Below are positions 49,446-58,303 of a stretch of 64,000 bases of DNA, piece after piece. The DNA comes from an uncultured Bryobacterales bacterium (lineage in GTDB: Bacteria > Acidobacteriota > Terriglobia > Bryobacterales > UBA6623): contig CATOTH010000007.1 of assembly GCA_951813065.1 (NCBI GenBank), positions 186,001 to 250,000 on the forward strand, in the 5' to 3' direction. Positions within the stretch are counted from its first letter, which is position 1. Every line of letters starts with the position of its first letter. Made by a program: the position numbers and the translations under genes. The notes under the pieces were generated by a model. The model was not told the origin of the DNA and ran no database searches. It saw nothing but the letters and a program-made list of their open reading frames with translations.

Positions 49446-52142
49446 GTGCTCGGAGAAGTCATCTCCCATTACCGGATTGTCGAAGAACTCGGCAGCGGGG
49501 GGATGGGCACTGTCTATAAGGCTGAGGACACTCGCCTCAAGCGCGCTGTGGCCCTGAAGTTTCTCGCTACCGACCAATTCAGAGACAAGGAGGTCAAGGC
49601 CCGATTCCTCCACGAAGCCCAGGCCGCGGCGGCTCTGGATCACCCTAACATCTGTGGGATCTACGAGATAGGGGATGTCGGAGACCGGTTGTTCCTGGTA
49701 CTGCCGTTCCTCGATGGGGAATGCCTCGACAAGCGAATCGCGAAGAGCCCCATGCCGATTCCCGATCTCCTTAGTATCTCGATGCACGTCGCGGAGGCCC
49801 TGGAGGACGCACATTCCAAGGGGATCGTGCATCGCGACGTCAAGCCCGGCAACATCATGGTCCAGCAGAAAGCGCAAACGCTCCACTGCGTATTGATGGA
49901 CTTCGGTCTCGCCACGCTGTCCAAAGGCACGAAACTGACCCGCGCCGGCAGCCAGCTCGGAACCGCCGCTTACATGTCACCGGAGCAGGTCGAAGGATCA
50001 GCGGTCGACCAGCGAAGCGATATCTGGTCCTTGGGCGTCGTGATGTATGAGATGGCGACTGGCGTGCTGCCGTTCCCCTCGGACTACGAACAGGCGCAGT
50101 TCTACGCGATTCTCAACGAATCGCCGGAACCGCCAAGCGAACTTCGGACAGGAGTGCCCAAAGAACTGGAGCGCATCGTCTACAAGTGCATTTCGAAGCA
50201 GTCCTCCGAACGCTACCAGACGTGCACGGATCTGATCGTCGACCTCCGGGCTCTAAACAGAGACCCATTTCCGCAAACATCGCGAGAGGCTGCTTCGCGA
50301 GCGGGCCAAGCCAGGTCAGCGGCCAAGGAATCGTCGGCATGGTCCAAGACTCGAGCAGCAATGACATACCTCGCTCTGGGTCTGTGCCTCGGCGCGGCCG
50401 TGGCGGGCACGGGGACATGGCTGGCAAGATCGCCGTCGTCAGCTGGCTTAGGAGTTCCGGAATACGAGATTTCCCGTTTCACATGGGATCCAGGCATGAC
50501 AGTTCATCCGGGCATCTCGCGCGATGGCAGTTTGGTGGCATACTCCTCAGACCGGGACGGCGGCGGGCATCTTGACATTTGGGTGGAGCAGACGGGCGGA
50601 GGAGGTCGGATCCAGGTTACCGACGATGACGACGAGGAATCTCATCCTGTATTCTCACCGGACGCTTCGATGCTCGCTTTCGAACGGGGCAAGGACCTCT
50701 ATCTGGTCCCGTCTCTAGGCGGAAGCGCTCGATTCCTCGCGGCTAACGGAATGCTTCCAGCTTTTTCGCCCAGCGGAGAGAGCATAAGTTTCGCATCCCG
50801 GGATGGACAGCTAATGCTTGTCGACCTGGGTGGTGGCGAACCACGAGCCATCCAGTCTGGCTTCAGCGCGGTCCACCAAAGCCTGTGGATGCCAAATCAA
50901 GAACACATTCTCTTCGGGGCGATTGAGGCTCCGAACGAATACGATTGGTGGATATCACCTGTTAGTGGGGGTGAACGAATCCCCACTGACTTCGTTGAAT
51001 TCAAGAGGTCCGCTCTGGGCCTCGACAGCGTCTGGTTCACAATGCCTCCGACCTGGATCGAGCCGGGGCGCTGGATCCTCTACGCCTCGCAACACAGTCT
51101 TTGGAGAGTCGCTCTCGACACCGATCCGTGGGGCTTCTCCGAGCGGCCCCAAGCCCTGAGCTTCGGCCCGTCAACCCTGAATTCCGCAGCGGTTGCCGAC
51201 AATGGAACGATTGCACTGGGAATCTTGGACAGCGACATCGGCATATGGTCATTACCCCTGGAGCCGGCTCCGGACGCAATACTCGGTCCGAACCTGCGTT
51301 CACCGACCGAGCCGACAAGCCTGTCAATTTCCCGAGCCAAGAACCGAATCGCATTTGTCGGCAGGACGGGTTCAACGGATGTCTACGTTCGAGACCTGCC
51401 AGCCGGAGCAGAAATCAACATTACGAATAACCGAAATCGTGAGCGTGGAGCGGTGATTTCTGCTGATGGCAAGTATGTGGCCTACGAATCAAGGTCGGCC
51501 GGTAGCTCGGAGATTCGTATTTTTTCATTCGAATCCAATCAAAACCGACTCCTCTGCGAGTCGTGTGGCATCCCGAATGATTGGTCGCCCGGTAACGAGT
51601 ACTTGCTCGCCAGTAATGGGAACCCCGGGGAGATCTCTCGCATTAGTGTCTCGAACGGGGAACGGTCAGAAATGATCCGTCTCCCCGAGGGGCACGTGGT
51701 GGACTCCGCCCGGTTCTCGCCCGATGGGCGTTGGATCGCGTTCGCCGAACGTGACGAAGAGAACACGGTTGGTCAGCTACTGGTGGCTCCGGCAAACGCA
51801 ATGAGGCCCATAGCTCGGTCGGGCTGCATCGCAATCACGGATCGGGAGCATCATGACATGATGCCTCGCTGGTCAGCGGACGGGCACTCGCTCTACTTCC
51901 TTTCCGATCGAACGGGAAACCTCGACATTTGGCGAGTCGGACTGACGGCTGACCTGCGACCGCGCGGTGAACCCCGGCCTGTCCGGACGTTCGACACCAC
52001 ACGCTTTTCCCTGGTCACGGTTGCGTACGAAGACTTGGGATTTGACATTGGAACGGACCGCATCTATTTCACATTGCGGGAACTGACGGGACGGATCTAC
52101 CTCCTGCGGCCGAAAGACCTCGCGCTTCGGTCGAATCCCTAG
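49446..52142 (+). CDS. membrane serine/threonine protein kinase with TolB-like beta-propeller
   Basis: This 898-residue receptor-like kinase has a cytoplasmic N-terminal kinase domain (about residues 8-275) with Gly loop LGSGGMGTVYKAED, Lys38 (VALKF), HRDVKPGN with Asp131, and the Mg motif DFG at 152-154. GTAAYMSPEQ and SDIWSLGVVMYEM follow. One membrane helix is at about 306-326, and a periplasmic WD40/TolB-like beta-propeller (about 340-890) repeats motifs such as HPVFSPDASMLAFE, DNGTIAL and PRWSADGHSLYFLSD. The start is the GTG at 49446. It begins 125 bases after the permease pseudogene and is followed by the zincin gene. A signal role linked to envelope state or substrate sensing is likely. 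Confidence 0.92.
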   Translation: MLGEVISHYRIVEELGSGGMGTVYKAEDTRLKRAVALKFLATDQFRDKEVKARFLHEAQAAAALDHPNICGIYEIGDVGDRLFLVLPFLDGECLDKRIAKSPMPIPDLLSISMHVAEALEDAHSKGIVHRDVKPGNIMVQQKAQTLHCVLMDFGLATLSKGTKLTRAGSQLGTAAYMSPEQVEGSAVDQRSDIWSLGVVMYEMATGVLPFPSDYEQAQFYAILNESPEPPSELRTGVPKELERIVYKCISKQSSERYQTCTDLIVDLRALNRDPFPQTSREAASRAGQARSAAKESSAWSKTRAAMTYLALGLCLGAAVAGTGTWLARSPSSAGLGVPEYEISRFTWDPGMTVHPGISRDGSLVAYSSDRDGGGHLDIWVEQTGGGGRIQVTDDDDEESHPVFSPDASMLAFERGKDLYLVPSLGGSARFLAANGMLPAFSPSGESISFASRDGQLMLVDLGGGEPRAIQSGFSAVHQSLWMPNQEHILFGAIEAPNEYDWWISPVSGGERIPTDFVEFKRSALGLDSVWFTMPPTWIEPGRWILYASQHSLWRVALDTDPWGFSERPQALSFGPSTLNSAAVADNGTIALGILDSDIGIWSLPLEPAPDAILGPNLRSPTEPTSLSISRAKNRIAFVGRTGSTDVYVRDLPAGAEINITNNRNRERGAVISADGKYVAYESRSAGSSEIRIFSFESNQNRLLCESCGIPNDWSPGNEYLLASNGNPGEISRISVSNGERSEMIRLPEGHVVDSARFSPDGRWIAFAERDEENTVGQLLVAPANAMRPIARSGCIAITDREHHDMMPRWSADGHSLYFLSDRTGNLDIWRVGLTADLRPRGEPRPVRTFDTTRFSLVTVAYEDLGFDIGTDRIYFTLRELTGRIYLLRPKDLALRSNP

Positions 52143-52258
52143 AGGCTTCGGGCGGACGACGGCGAGCTCGCCGCCACTCGATTGCTGACATCGGGTTCAC
52201 GGCTGAAAAGGGATGCCGCCGAGGCCCCGGGTGCCTCGATTGTTACGGTATTCGGAAC

Positions 52259-53215
52259 ATGGGTGTTCTCGGGAGGTCCCGATACGTCGCGCTCACAGCG
52301 CTACTTCTAATGCCTCCTTCGGTTCTGGCCGAGCTGAACACACAAGAGACCTTCCGATTTCAAAGCGGATTCTGGACCAACCTGCATCATTTCCTCTTCC
52401 AGCGTGCGGTCGAACAACCAGCGGACGACACGACCGCCTCAACCAAACTCGGTCCTGAAGAGGCTAAAGACTGGAGCTTGGCTCTCGCCTATTACGGGGA
52501 GCAGTTCGATGGCAAGGACTTGCTCGATCGAGACATGGTGGTAATCAAGAACGCGCTCGCGGATACGGGCTGCGAACCGTCCCTGGAATCGACTGGTCTT
52601 GATGGCGAACTTGTCGATGCACTTGAAACGGCGGCGCCGGTTTACCGCGCCGTGTGGTGGGCGGCGCATGATCGGAGCAATCGCTCCCGGATTGAGCGCC
52701 TGATTCCGCTCATAGCTCGGCACGAGGGCAGATTAAGGGTCCGCCTCGCGGAGATCTACGGGACTGAGTGGCCGGACACGAGGATCGAGACCGATGTCGT
52801 GTTCCATGCGAACTGGGCCGGCGCTTACACGACGCTGTATCCCACCCGGGTCACGATTTCCAGTGAGGACAACGGAGTGCCGCCACTGGAGAGCCTGGAA
52901 ACTCTGTTCCACGAGGTTTCTCACGCCCTGATCGACAAGGTCCGGACAGCCATCAGCGAGCGAACGCGCTCGCTAGGAAAGCTGCTTCCCAGGAAGTCGT
53001 TGTGGCACGCCGTCCTCTTCTATTCGACGGGAGAGATCGTTCGGGAACTCGCCCCCGGCTACACCCCATACGCCCTCAAGCATCGTCTTTGGGAGCGGGC
53101 TTGGCCCGATCATCTCGGTGTCCTTGAGAGCGAGTGGAAGCCGTATCTGAACGGTGACCGGGAATTCGAGGCCTCAATCGAAGCCCTCGTCGACAGACTA
53201 GCGGTCGATCCATAG
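52259..53215 (+). CDS. secreted HExxH zincin metallopeptidase, family not recognised
   Basis: This 318-residue protein has a signal peptide (YVALTALLLMPPSVLAEL) and a zinc site LETLFHEVSHALIDKV (HEVSH at 218-222). A likely third ligand is Glu259 in AVLFYSTGEIVRELAPGY, 37 residues on, a spacing used by gluzincins. Residues 25-215 do not match a family I know. The C-terminal part (YALKHRLWERAWPDHLGVLESEWKPYL) is helical. The protein is probably secreted or periplasmic, and could be an envelope protease or an enzyme-like zincin without peptidase activity. It follows the kinase by about 115 bases on the same strand and may be coregulated. There is no clear promoter. Confidence 0.7.
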   Translation: MGVLGRSRYVALTALLLMPPSVLAELNTQETFRFQSGFWTNLHHFLFQRAVEQPADDTTASTKLGPEEAKDWSLALAYYGEQFDGKDLLDRDMVVIKNALADTGCEPSLESTGLDGELVDALETAAPVYRAVWWAAHDRSNRSRIERLIPLIARHEGRLRVRLAEIYGTEWPDTRIETDVVFHANWAGAYTTLYPTRVTISSEDNGVPPLESLETLFHEVSHALIDKVRTAISERTRSLGKLLPRKSLWHAVLFYSTGEIVRELAPGYTPYALKHRLWERAWPDHLGVLESEWKPYLNGDREFEASIEALVDRLAVDP

Positions 53216-53526
53216 GGTTACCGATCGGGCACGGATCACCTTCCGCAGCGCACGGCTCTATGGAGAGCGCCCGTCGGCGTTCGACATCGCGAATCTACAG
53301 ACGAGTGCCCTCAAACACGCGACCTGCGATTCGTGACGTGCACTGCTCATTCATGTCGCTATCCCGCCGAAGGAAAACGTACAATCCCTTCGCTGAATCG
53401 GCCCTTCGCAACTCTAAGAAGTATCCGTCCGTTGGTCGACGCTAGGCTAAGAAGAACTGCTACGAATCACACTGACCCGCCACCGAACGGCTACAGCGTA
53501 CGGTGACTGCCAGCCGACCCACAGTC
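53216..53526. other. intergenic region between zincin and ADOP permease; no gene recognised
   Basis: About 310 bases in which I see no conserved protein or RNA. It likely carries the promoter of the permease gene at 53527. An in-frame GTG at 53503 also precedes that gene. Confidence 0.35.
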
Positions 53527-56019
53527 ATGAGTGTTCTGCAAGACCTTAGGTACGCGCTTCGAATGCTGACCCGGGCTCCGGTCTACACGGCAGTTGTGGT
53601 GGCTACGCTGGCTCTCGGTATTGGGGCAAACACGGCCATCTATTCGCTTGTCGTCGCCACTGTGTTCCGTTCCGCACCGTACTACGAAGCCGAGAGGCTG
53701 GTAGCGGTGTGGACCCACTGGATCGGCTCCCCCAATCTCAGAGCACCCTCGTCGTGCCCCGACCTGCTGGACTGGCGCGATGACTCCGAGGTCTTTGAGG
53801 AGTACGGGTACTTTTTCCCGCGCCGAACTTACAACATGGGCGGCTCCGATCTGGAGCCCCAGCAGGTCCTCGGCGGGAGGATGTCCGCTTCGCTACTGCC
53901 CATGCTGCGCGTCAATCCCGTGCTAGGCCGGAGTTTCCTTCCGGAAGAGGATATCGAGGGTGCCCGAACGGTCGCGATGCTCACGCACGGGTTCTGGCGC
54001 CAGCAATTCGGAGGCGACCCGGACATTATCGGCAAGAACGTCCGGCTAGACCAGGTTCCGTACGAAATCGTCGGCGTGCTACCCGAAGAATTCCACATCG
54101 AGAGTCCGGCACCCAAGCTGTGGGTACCGTTCTCGCAAGAGGGCGCCGTCGAGTCATTCGGCCGGCAGGTGTCCTGGCTGAATGTGATCGGCCGCTTGAA
54201 GCCGGGCATCTCGGTCGGGCAGGCAGGGGCGGCCCTCGAAATCATCTCCGCCTCAAATCGGGAGCAGTATCCCGAGACGAACGAAAACAAGGGGGTCTTC
54301 GTCGAGCCCTTGGGCGACGCGCTCGCGGTGGAAAGCAAGGAAAGCCTGTACCTTATCTGGATCGCAGCCGGACTCGTCCTCCTGATTGCCTGCGTCAATG
54401 TCGCCAACCTGATGCTGGGCCGGCTGGCAGCACGTGGCCAGGAGGTTGCTGTGCGCGCCGCGATCGGCGCTGGCCGCGGCCGCCTTGTCCGCCAGTTCCT
54501 CACGGAATCGCTCGTGCTCGCCGCCCTCGGCGGCGTGGCCGGGTTTTGCCTCGCCGCGCTCCAACTCGGACCGCTTGTGCACCTCATTTCCCGCACGCTG
54601 TGGAACGGGCTCCCAACCTACTTGCAAGACGTTTCCGTTGACGCATCCGCCCTCGTGTTCGCGCTAGCGGTCACTTGCGTCACGGGACTGCTCTTCGGCT
54701 GCCTGCCGGCGCTGGTACAGTCACAGTCGAGAGTCGCCACGCGGATGGCTGCCGGTGATCGTGCCAAGAGCAGTCGATCGCTCGTGCGAAACGTGCTTGT
54801 CGTAGCGCAAACTGCGCTCTCGATAACCCTGCTGGTCGGCGTTGGCGTGAGTCTCAGCGCGTTCCTGCGAGCGGAGGACAGCGAACTGGGCCTCGCCGCC
54901 AACGAGGTTGCCGTCTTGCAGGTCGAATTACCGCGCACCCAGTACGCGGTCAGCGGACGAATGGAAGCGGGACGGCGAATCTGGACGATCCTGCCTTCGG
55001 TCGAGACCATCGGCCTCCGCCTCCGCGAGAGACTGGCGGCAATTCCTGGCGTGCGGGAGGTTGGACTCTCGTCACTTGCACCACCGTACTGTTGTCGCGG
55101 TACCACGGTAGAGGTCCTGGGTGCTGGCCAAGACGCCGCCGCCAACCGGTACCCGAGGTATCAGACCATCTCCCCGACCTACTTCGAGGCCCTTGGAATC
55201 CCGATCGTGCAAGGCAGGGCGTTTCACCCGGCGGACGGGCAGGACGTGGCTATTGTCAACCGCTCGTTCACCCTGGAACGGTTCGGTCAGAGGAACCCGG
55301 TCGGTGAGTCCTTGATCGTGCATGGATGGAGGCCCGACCTGAATAACTCGGCGGTTATCGTGGGCGTCGTTGCGGATTCCCTGCTCTCGCCTTGGCTAAT
55401 TGAAGGCGCGGAGCCGCAGTTCTACTTGCCGTACGCCGGCCAGCCGGAAGAAACGCCGGGCAACATGCGCACCCAGCGATTAACTCTGTCTTACATGATT
55501 CGAACCGCGGGGGACCCGGCATCGGTGTTCGGGGAGGCAAAGCTGGCGGTTGCCGAGGTGCTGGGGGATTTGCCCGTTGCCAAACTAGCGACCCTGGAGA
55601 GCGAATTCGCCAGCCTGTTGCTTCCAGCGCAGATGATGGCAAGCCTGCTCGGAGGGCTGTCGCTGCTTGCAGTCCTGCTAACTGCCATCGGTCTCTACGG
55701 AGTAGTCGCCTATTCCGTGGGCCAGCGGAAGCGAGAGTTCGGCGTAAGACTGGCACTGGGCGAGGTGCCGCAACGCTTGATGCTGTCAGTGCTGCAATCG
55801 AGTTGGCGCCTGACGGGGTATGGCATCCTCTGCGGAGGCGTGGGAGTGTTCGCCCTGGTCCCAGTGATGCAAGTGCAAATCTATCTGGTCGAAGGAGATC
55901 AATTCGGCGCCTTTCTCGTCATGGCGCTGGTGCTTCTCGGCGTCGCGACGATGGCCGGATTCCTGCCCGCCTGGAGTGCGTCCAAGCTCGATCCGATCAG
56001 CGTGTTGCGCGAAGAGTAG
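53527..56019 (+). CDS. ADOP-type MacB-like ABC permease
   Basis: This FtsX-like permease of the ADOP (Acidobacterial duplicated orphan permease) type is about 830 residues and apparently intact. The N-terminal block SVLQDLRYALRMLTRAPVYTAVVVATLALGIGANTAIYS opens the first FtsX half. A periplasmic MacB-PCD domain follows (RTVAMLTHGFWRQQFGG, VGVLPEEFHIESP), then three membrane helices (IWIAAGLVLLIACVNVANLMLGRLA). A duplicated second half repeats the pattern and ends with LLAVLLTAIGLYGVVAYSVGQRKREFGVRLALG. No ATPase or adaptor is adjacent on this strand. The ATPase on the other strand, 151 bases beyond the convergent end, is of the compatible type. The ATG at 53527 was chosen for its typical ADOP N-terminus. 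Confidence 0.92.
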   Translation: MSVLQDLRYALRMLTRAPVYTAVVVATLALGIGANTAIYSLVVATVFRSAPYYEAERLVAVWTHWIGSPNLRAPSSCPDLLDWRDDSEVFEEYGYFFPRRTYNMGGSDLEPQQVLGGRMSASLLPMLRVNPVLGRSFLPEEDIEGARTVAMLTHGFWRQQFGGDPDIIGKNVRLDQVPYEIVGVLPEEFHIESPAPKLWVPFSQEGAVESFGRQVSWLNVIGRLKPGISVGQAGAALEIISASNREQYPETNENKGVFVEPLGDALAVESKESLYLIWIAAGLVLLIACVNVANLMLGRLAARGQEVAVRAAIGAGRGRLVRQFLTESLVLAALGGVAGFCLAALQLGPLVHLISRTLWNGLPTYLQDVSVDASALVFALAVTCVTGLLFGCLPALVQSQSRVATRMAAGDRAKSSRSLVRNVLVVAQTALSITLLVGVGVSLSAFLRAEDSELGLAANEVAVLQVELPRTQYAVSGRMEAGRRIWTILPSVETIGLRLRERLAAIPGVREVGLSSLAPPYCCRGTTVEVLGAGQDAAANRYPRYQTISPTYFEALGIPIVQGRAFHPADGQDVAIVNRSFTLERFGQRNPVGESLIVHGWRPDLNNSAVIVGVVADSLLSPWLIEGAEPQFYLPYAGQPEETPGNMRTQRLTLSYMIRTAGDPASVFGEAKLAVAEVLGDLPVAKLATLESEFASLLLPAQMMASLLGGLSLLAVLLTAIGLYGVVAYSVGQRKREFGVRLALGEVPQRLMLSVLQSSWRLTGYGILCGGVGVFALVPVMQVQIYLVEGDQFGAFLVMALVLLGVATMAGFLPAWSASKLDPISVLREE

Positions 56020-56170
56020 CATCGCCCTGCGCGCATCTGCAATTGAGACATGGCGCGGCCAGCCTGTCGACGACCTGCTCGGCGCTCCAAGCAAGCAGCG
56101 AAGTTCAAGCCACGCAGACACTGTTGGAGACACACTTGTCGAGTCTGCCAGTGTGCATCGTGCCCAAGAG

Positions 56171-56878
56171 CTATCCGACAGCTGGATCTTCGACGACCCC
56201 GCCGTCGAACAGCCGGACAATCCTCTGCGCGTAGCTCTCGAATCGCTGGTCGTGCGTCACCATGCAAATCGTCGCTCCGCTTTCATGCACAGTGCGCAAG
56301 AGATCCATGACCGCCTCGCCGTTCTTGGAATCGAGGTTCCCGGTTGGCTCGTCCGCGAGCAGGACTGGCGGATCGCCGCCCAGCGCCCGGGCCACCGCCA
56401 CTCTCTGCTGCTGGCCGCCCGACAGCTGCGAAGGGTAGTGCTTCATTCTGTGCGCCATCCCGACCCGCTCCAACGCCTCTTCCACGCGTTTCTTGCGCTC
56501 CGACTTCGGCATCGCTCGATATGTCAGGGGCAACTCGACATTCTCGTAGACCGTCAGATCCCCGATCAGATTGAAGGCCTGGAAGATGAACCCGATCTGC
56601 CGATTGCGGATCCGGGCTCGCTGACTGGCCTTCAGGTCTGCGACCGCTTCGCCGCCCAGTCGGTACACACCCTTCGTTGGAGTATCGAGCAGGCCCAGAA
56701 TCGAGAGCAGTGTCGACTTTCCACAGCCTGATGGTCCGGAGATCGCCACATACTCGCCGTCGTGGATCTCGAGGTCCACATCCGAGAGCGCATGCGTCTC
56801 GACTTCGTCTGTGAAGAAGACCTTTGACACTCCCTCCAAGTAGATGAGGGGCTGTCCATTTGCCGTCGATTCCGTCAT
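56171..56878 (-). CDS. MacB/LolD-type ABC ATP-binding protein
   Basis: This 235-residue ABC ATPase of the MacB/LolD group powers FtsX-like permeases that export lipoproteins, macrolides or peptides. Motifs: Walker A SGPSGCGKSTLLSIL, Q-loop IGFIFQAFNLIGDLTVYENVELPL, signature LSGGQQQRVAVARAL and Walker B LLADEPTGNLDSKNG, with H-loop VTHDQRF. The start is the ATG at 56878 with AAGGAA just before it. It is the last gene of the minus-strand permease, adaptor, ATPase group. The adaptor between it and the permease is frameshifted, while this ATPase looks intact and could still serve the plus-strand permease at 53527. Confidence 0.92.
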   Translation of the reverse strand: MTESTANGQPLIYLEGVSKVFFTDEVETHALSDVDLEIHDGEYVAISGPSGCGKSTLLSILGLLDTPTKGVYRLGGEAVADLKASQRARIRNRQIGFIFQAFNLIGDLTVYENVELPLTYRAMPKSERKKRVEEALERVGMAHRMKHYPSQLSGGQQQRVAVARALGGDPPVLLADEPTGNLDSKNGEAVMDLLRTVHESGATICMVTHDQRFESYAQRIVRLFDGGVVEDPAVG

Positions 56879-56928
56879 TGCAGTTCCTTCAGGATCCGTG
56901 GCGAGCGATTCCCATTGCGGTGCGGGAC

Positions 56929-58180
56929 TCAATCGAAGCGTATCCGATCATAGGTATCCCAAGCGGACATGTCAGAGAGGATCACCTCGTCGCCCGCTAC
57001 CAGGCCAGACTGGACCTCGATCGTGCTCACCGAAACGCTGCCCGCCTGAACCTGGACGCGCGAAGCGTGTTCTCCGTATTCCTCTAACCGAAAAGGCCCG
57101 ATGGCACTGTCCTCTTGGGCGTGAATCGGCCTCCCCACATGTAACACGTCTTCCAAGCGTTCCAATTCGATCGTCCCGTCAACACTGAGGTCGGGCCGCG
57201 CCCCGCGAGGCATCTCGCCGAGCAGTTGGATGTCCACGAGCACGGTGCCCTCCACAGCGCCGGGGTCGATACGTGACACTCGGCCCTCAATGACGCAGTT
57301 CCGCGTGTCTACCTCGGCACGCTGCCCGACTGAAACATCGTTGACCAAGGTCTCCGGGATCTTGAGTTCGGCCTTCAGCCTCGTCGGATCGGACACGCGG
57401 GCCAACACATCCCCCGGACTGACAAGCTGCCCGACCTCGACTTCCATCAGTTGGAGGACGCCGAAAATTCCGGCGCGGCCCGTGAGCCTGTCGAGCTTCT
57501 CCTTGCGCAACGCAACCAAGGTGTTCATCTGCTCGATCCGCGCATTCTGGCGGTAAGCTGTGCTTCCGCGGAAGGCTTGCGCGCCTCTTCGCGAGCCCGC
57601 TCCAACTTGATCCGCTTCCGATCCTGCCCCACCGCGACTCCCCATTTTATGAGCGTTACCTGGTCGATCAGGCCCTCACCTGCCAACTGGAAGTCCGCGT
57701 CGTACTGCGCTTTCGATTGCAGATACTGGCCCTCAAGCTCAGCGGTAGTGGACTCTTGGTTGAGCCTCTCGTCCTCAAGCTTGGCTTGGAGGTTCGCCAA
57801 GTCAGCTTGGGCCCCTTTAGCTGCGCTTCAGCGTCCAGGTATTCTTGCTCGACCTGCGGGCTGCTCAGTTCGAGAAGGGCCGTTGACGGCCGCACATCCT
57901 GTCCCGGCTGGACATGTCGAAGCTCCACCCGACCGGCATCGCTGGCAGCGATCACTACGATTGTTTCGGGCACTAAAGTCCCGATTCTCCGCACCTGGCG
58001 CAGCATCTCACCACGCTTGACGGAGTCGGTGAAGACTACGGCGGAGTTCACGGAAGGCGCTGCCGGCTCAAGCCGGGAAACTGCCCACCCGAGCACGCCG
58101 ACGGCGACCGCCGCACTGGAAGCAAGGGCAATCTGCCGAATGCGCTGCTTCCGCGCACAGCCGACCCGCGGTTTATCCAT
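56929..58180 (-). pseudogene. HlyD-family periplasmic adaptor, two frameshifts
   Basis: This is a membrane-fusion (HlyD/MacA-like) adaptor whose reading frame is broken twice. Frame 1 from 58180 has the membrane anchor RQIALASSAAVAVGVLGWAV and the lipoyl half ...VELRHVQPGQDVRPSTALLELSSP. Near 57809-57815, in a GGGGCCC run, one missing base shifts it. The correct continuation is ADLANLQAKLEDERLNQES (coiled coil). Near 57544-57552 a second one-base loss leads to the third frame, which holds RIEQMNTLVALRKEKLDRL and the beta-barrel QRAEVDTRNCVIEGRVSRIDPG to the end. The other adaptor parts are intact. It could be a recent pseudogene or sequencing error. ATPase and permease neighbours are intact. 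Confidence 0.82.
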
Positions 58181-58303
58181 CGGTCCCAGCCCCGCCGCAT
58201 TCGTCAAGTTGATGGACAGCGCCTTGATTGCAACGGAACAGTGCAATCTTCACAACGTTTGGTCCTCAAGACCTCCTACCGCATCAAGCGGCCAGGGATT
58301 TGT

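Noticed and set aside
53503..53526. GTG at 53503 as the start of the plus-strand permease
   Set aside because: The ATG at 53527 gives the typical ADOP N-terminus (SVLQDLRYALRML). The extra eight residues have no family support.
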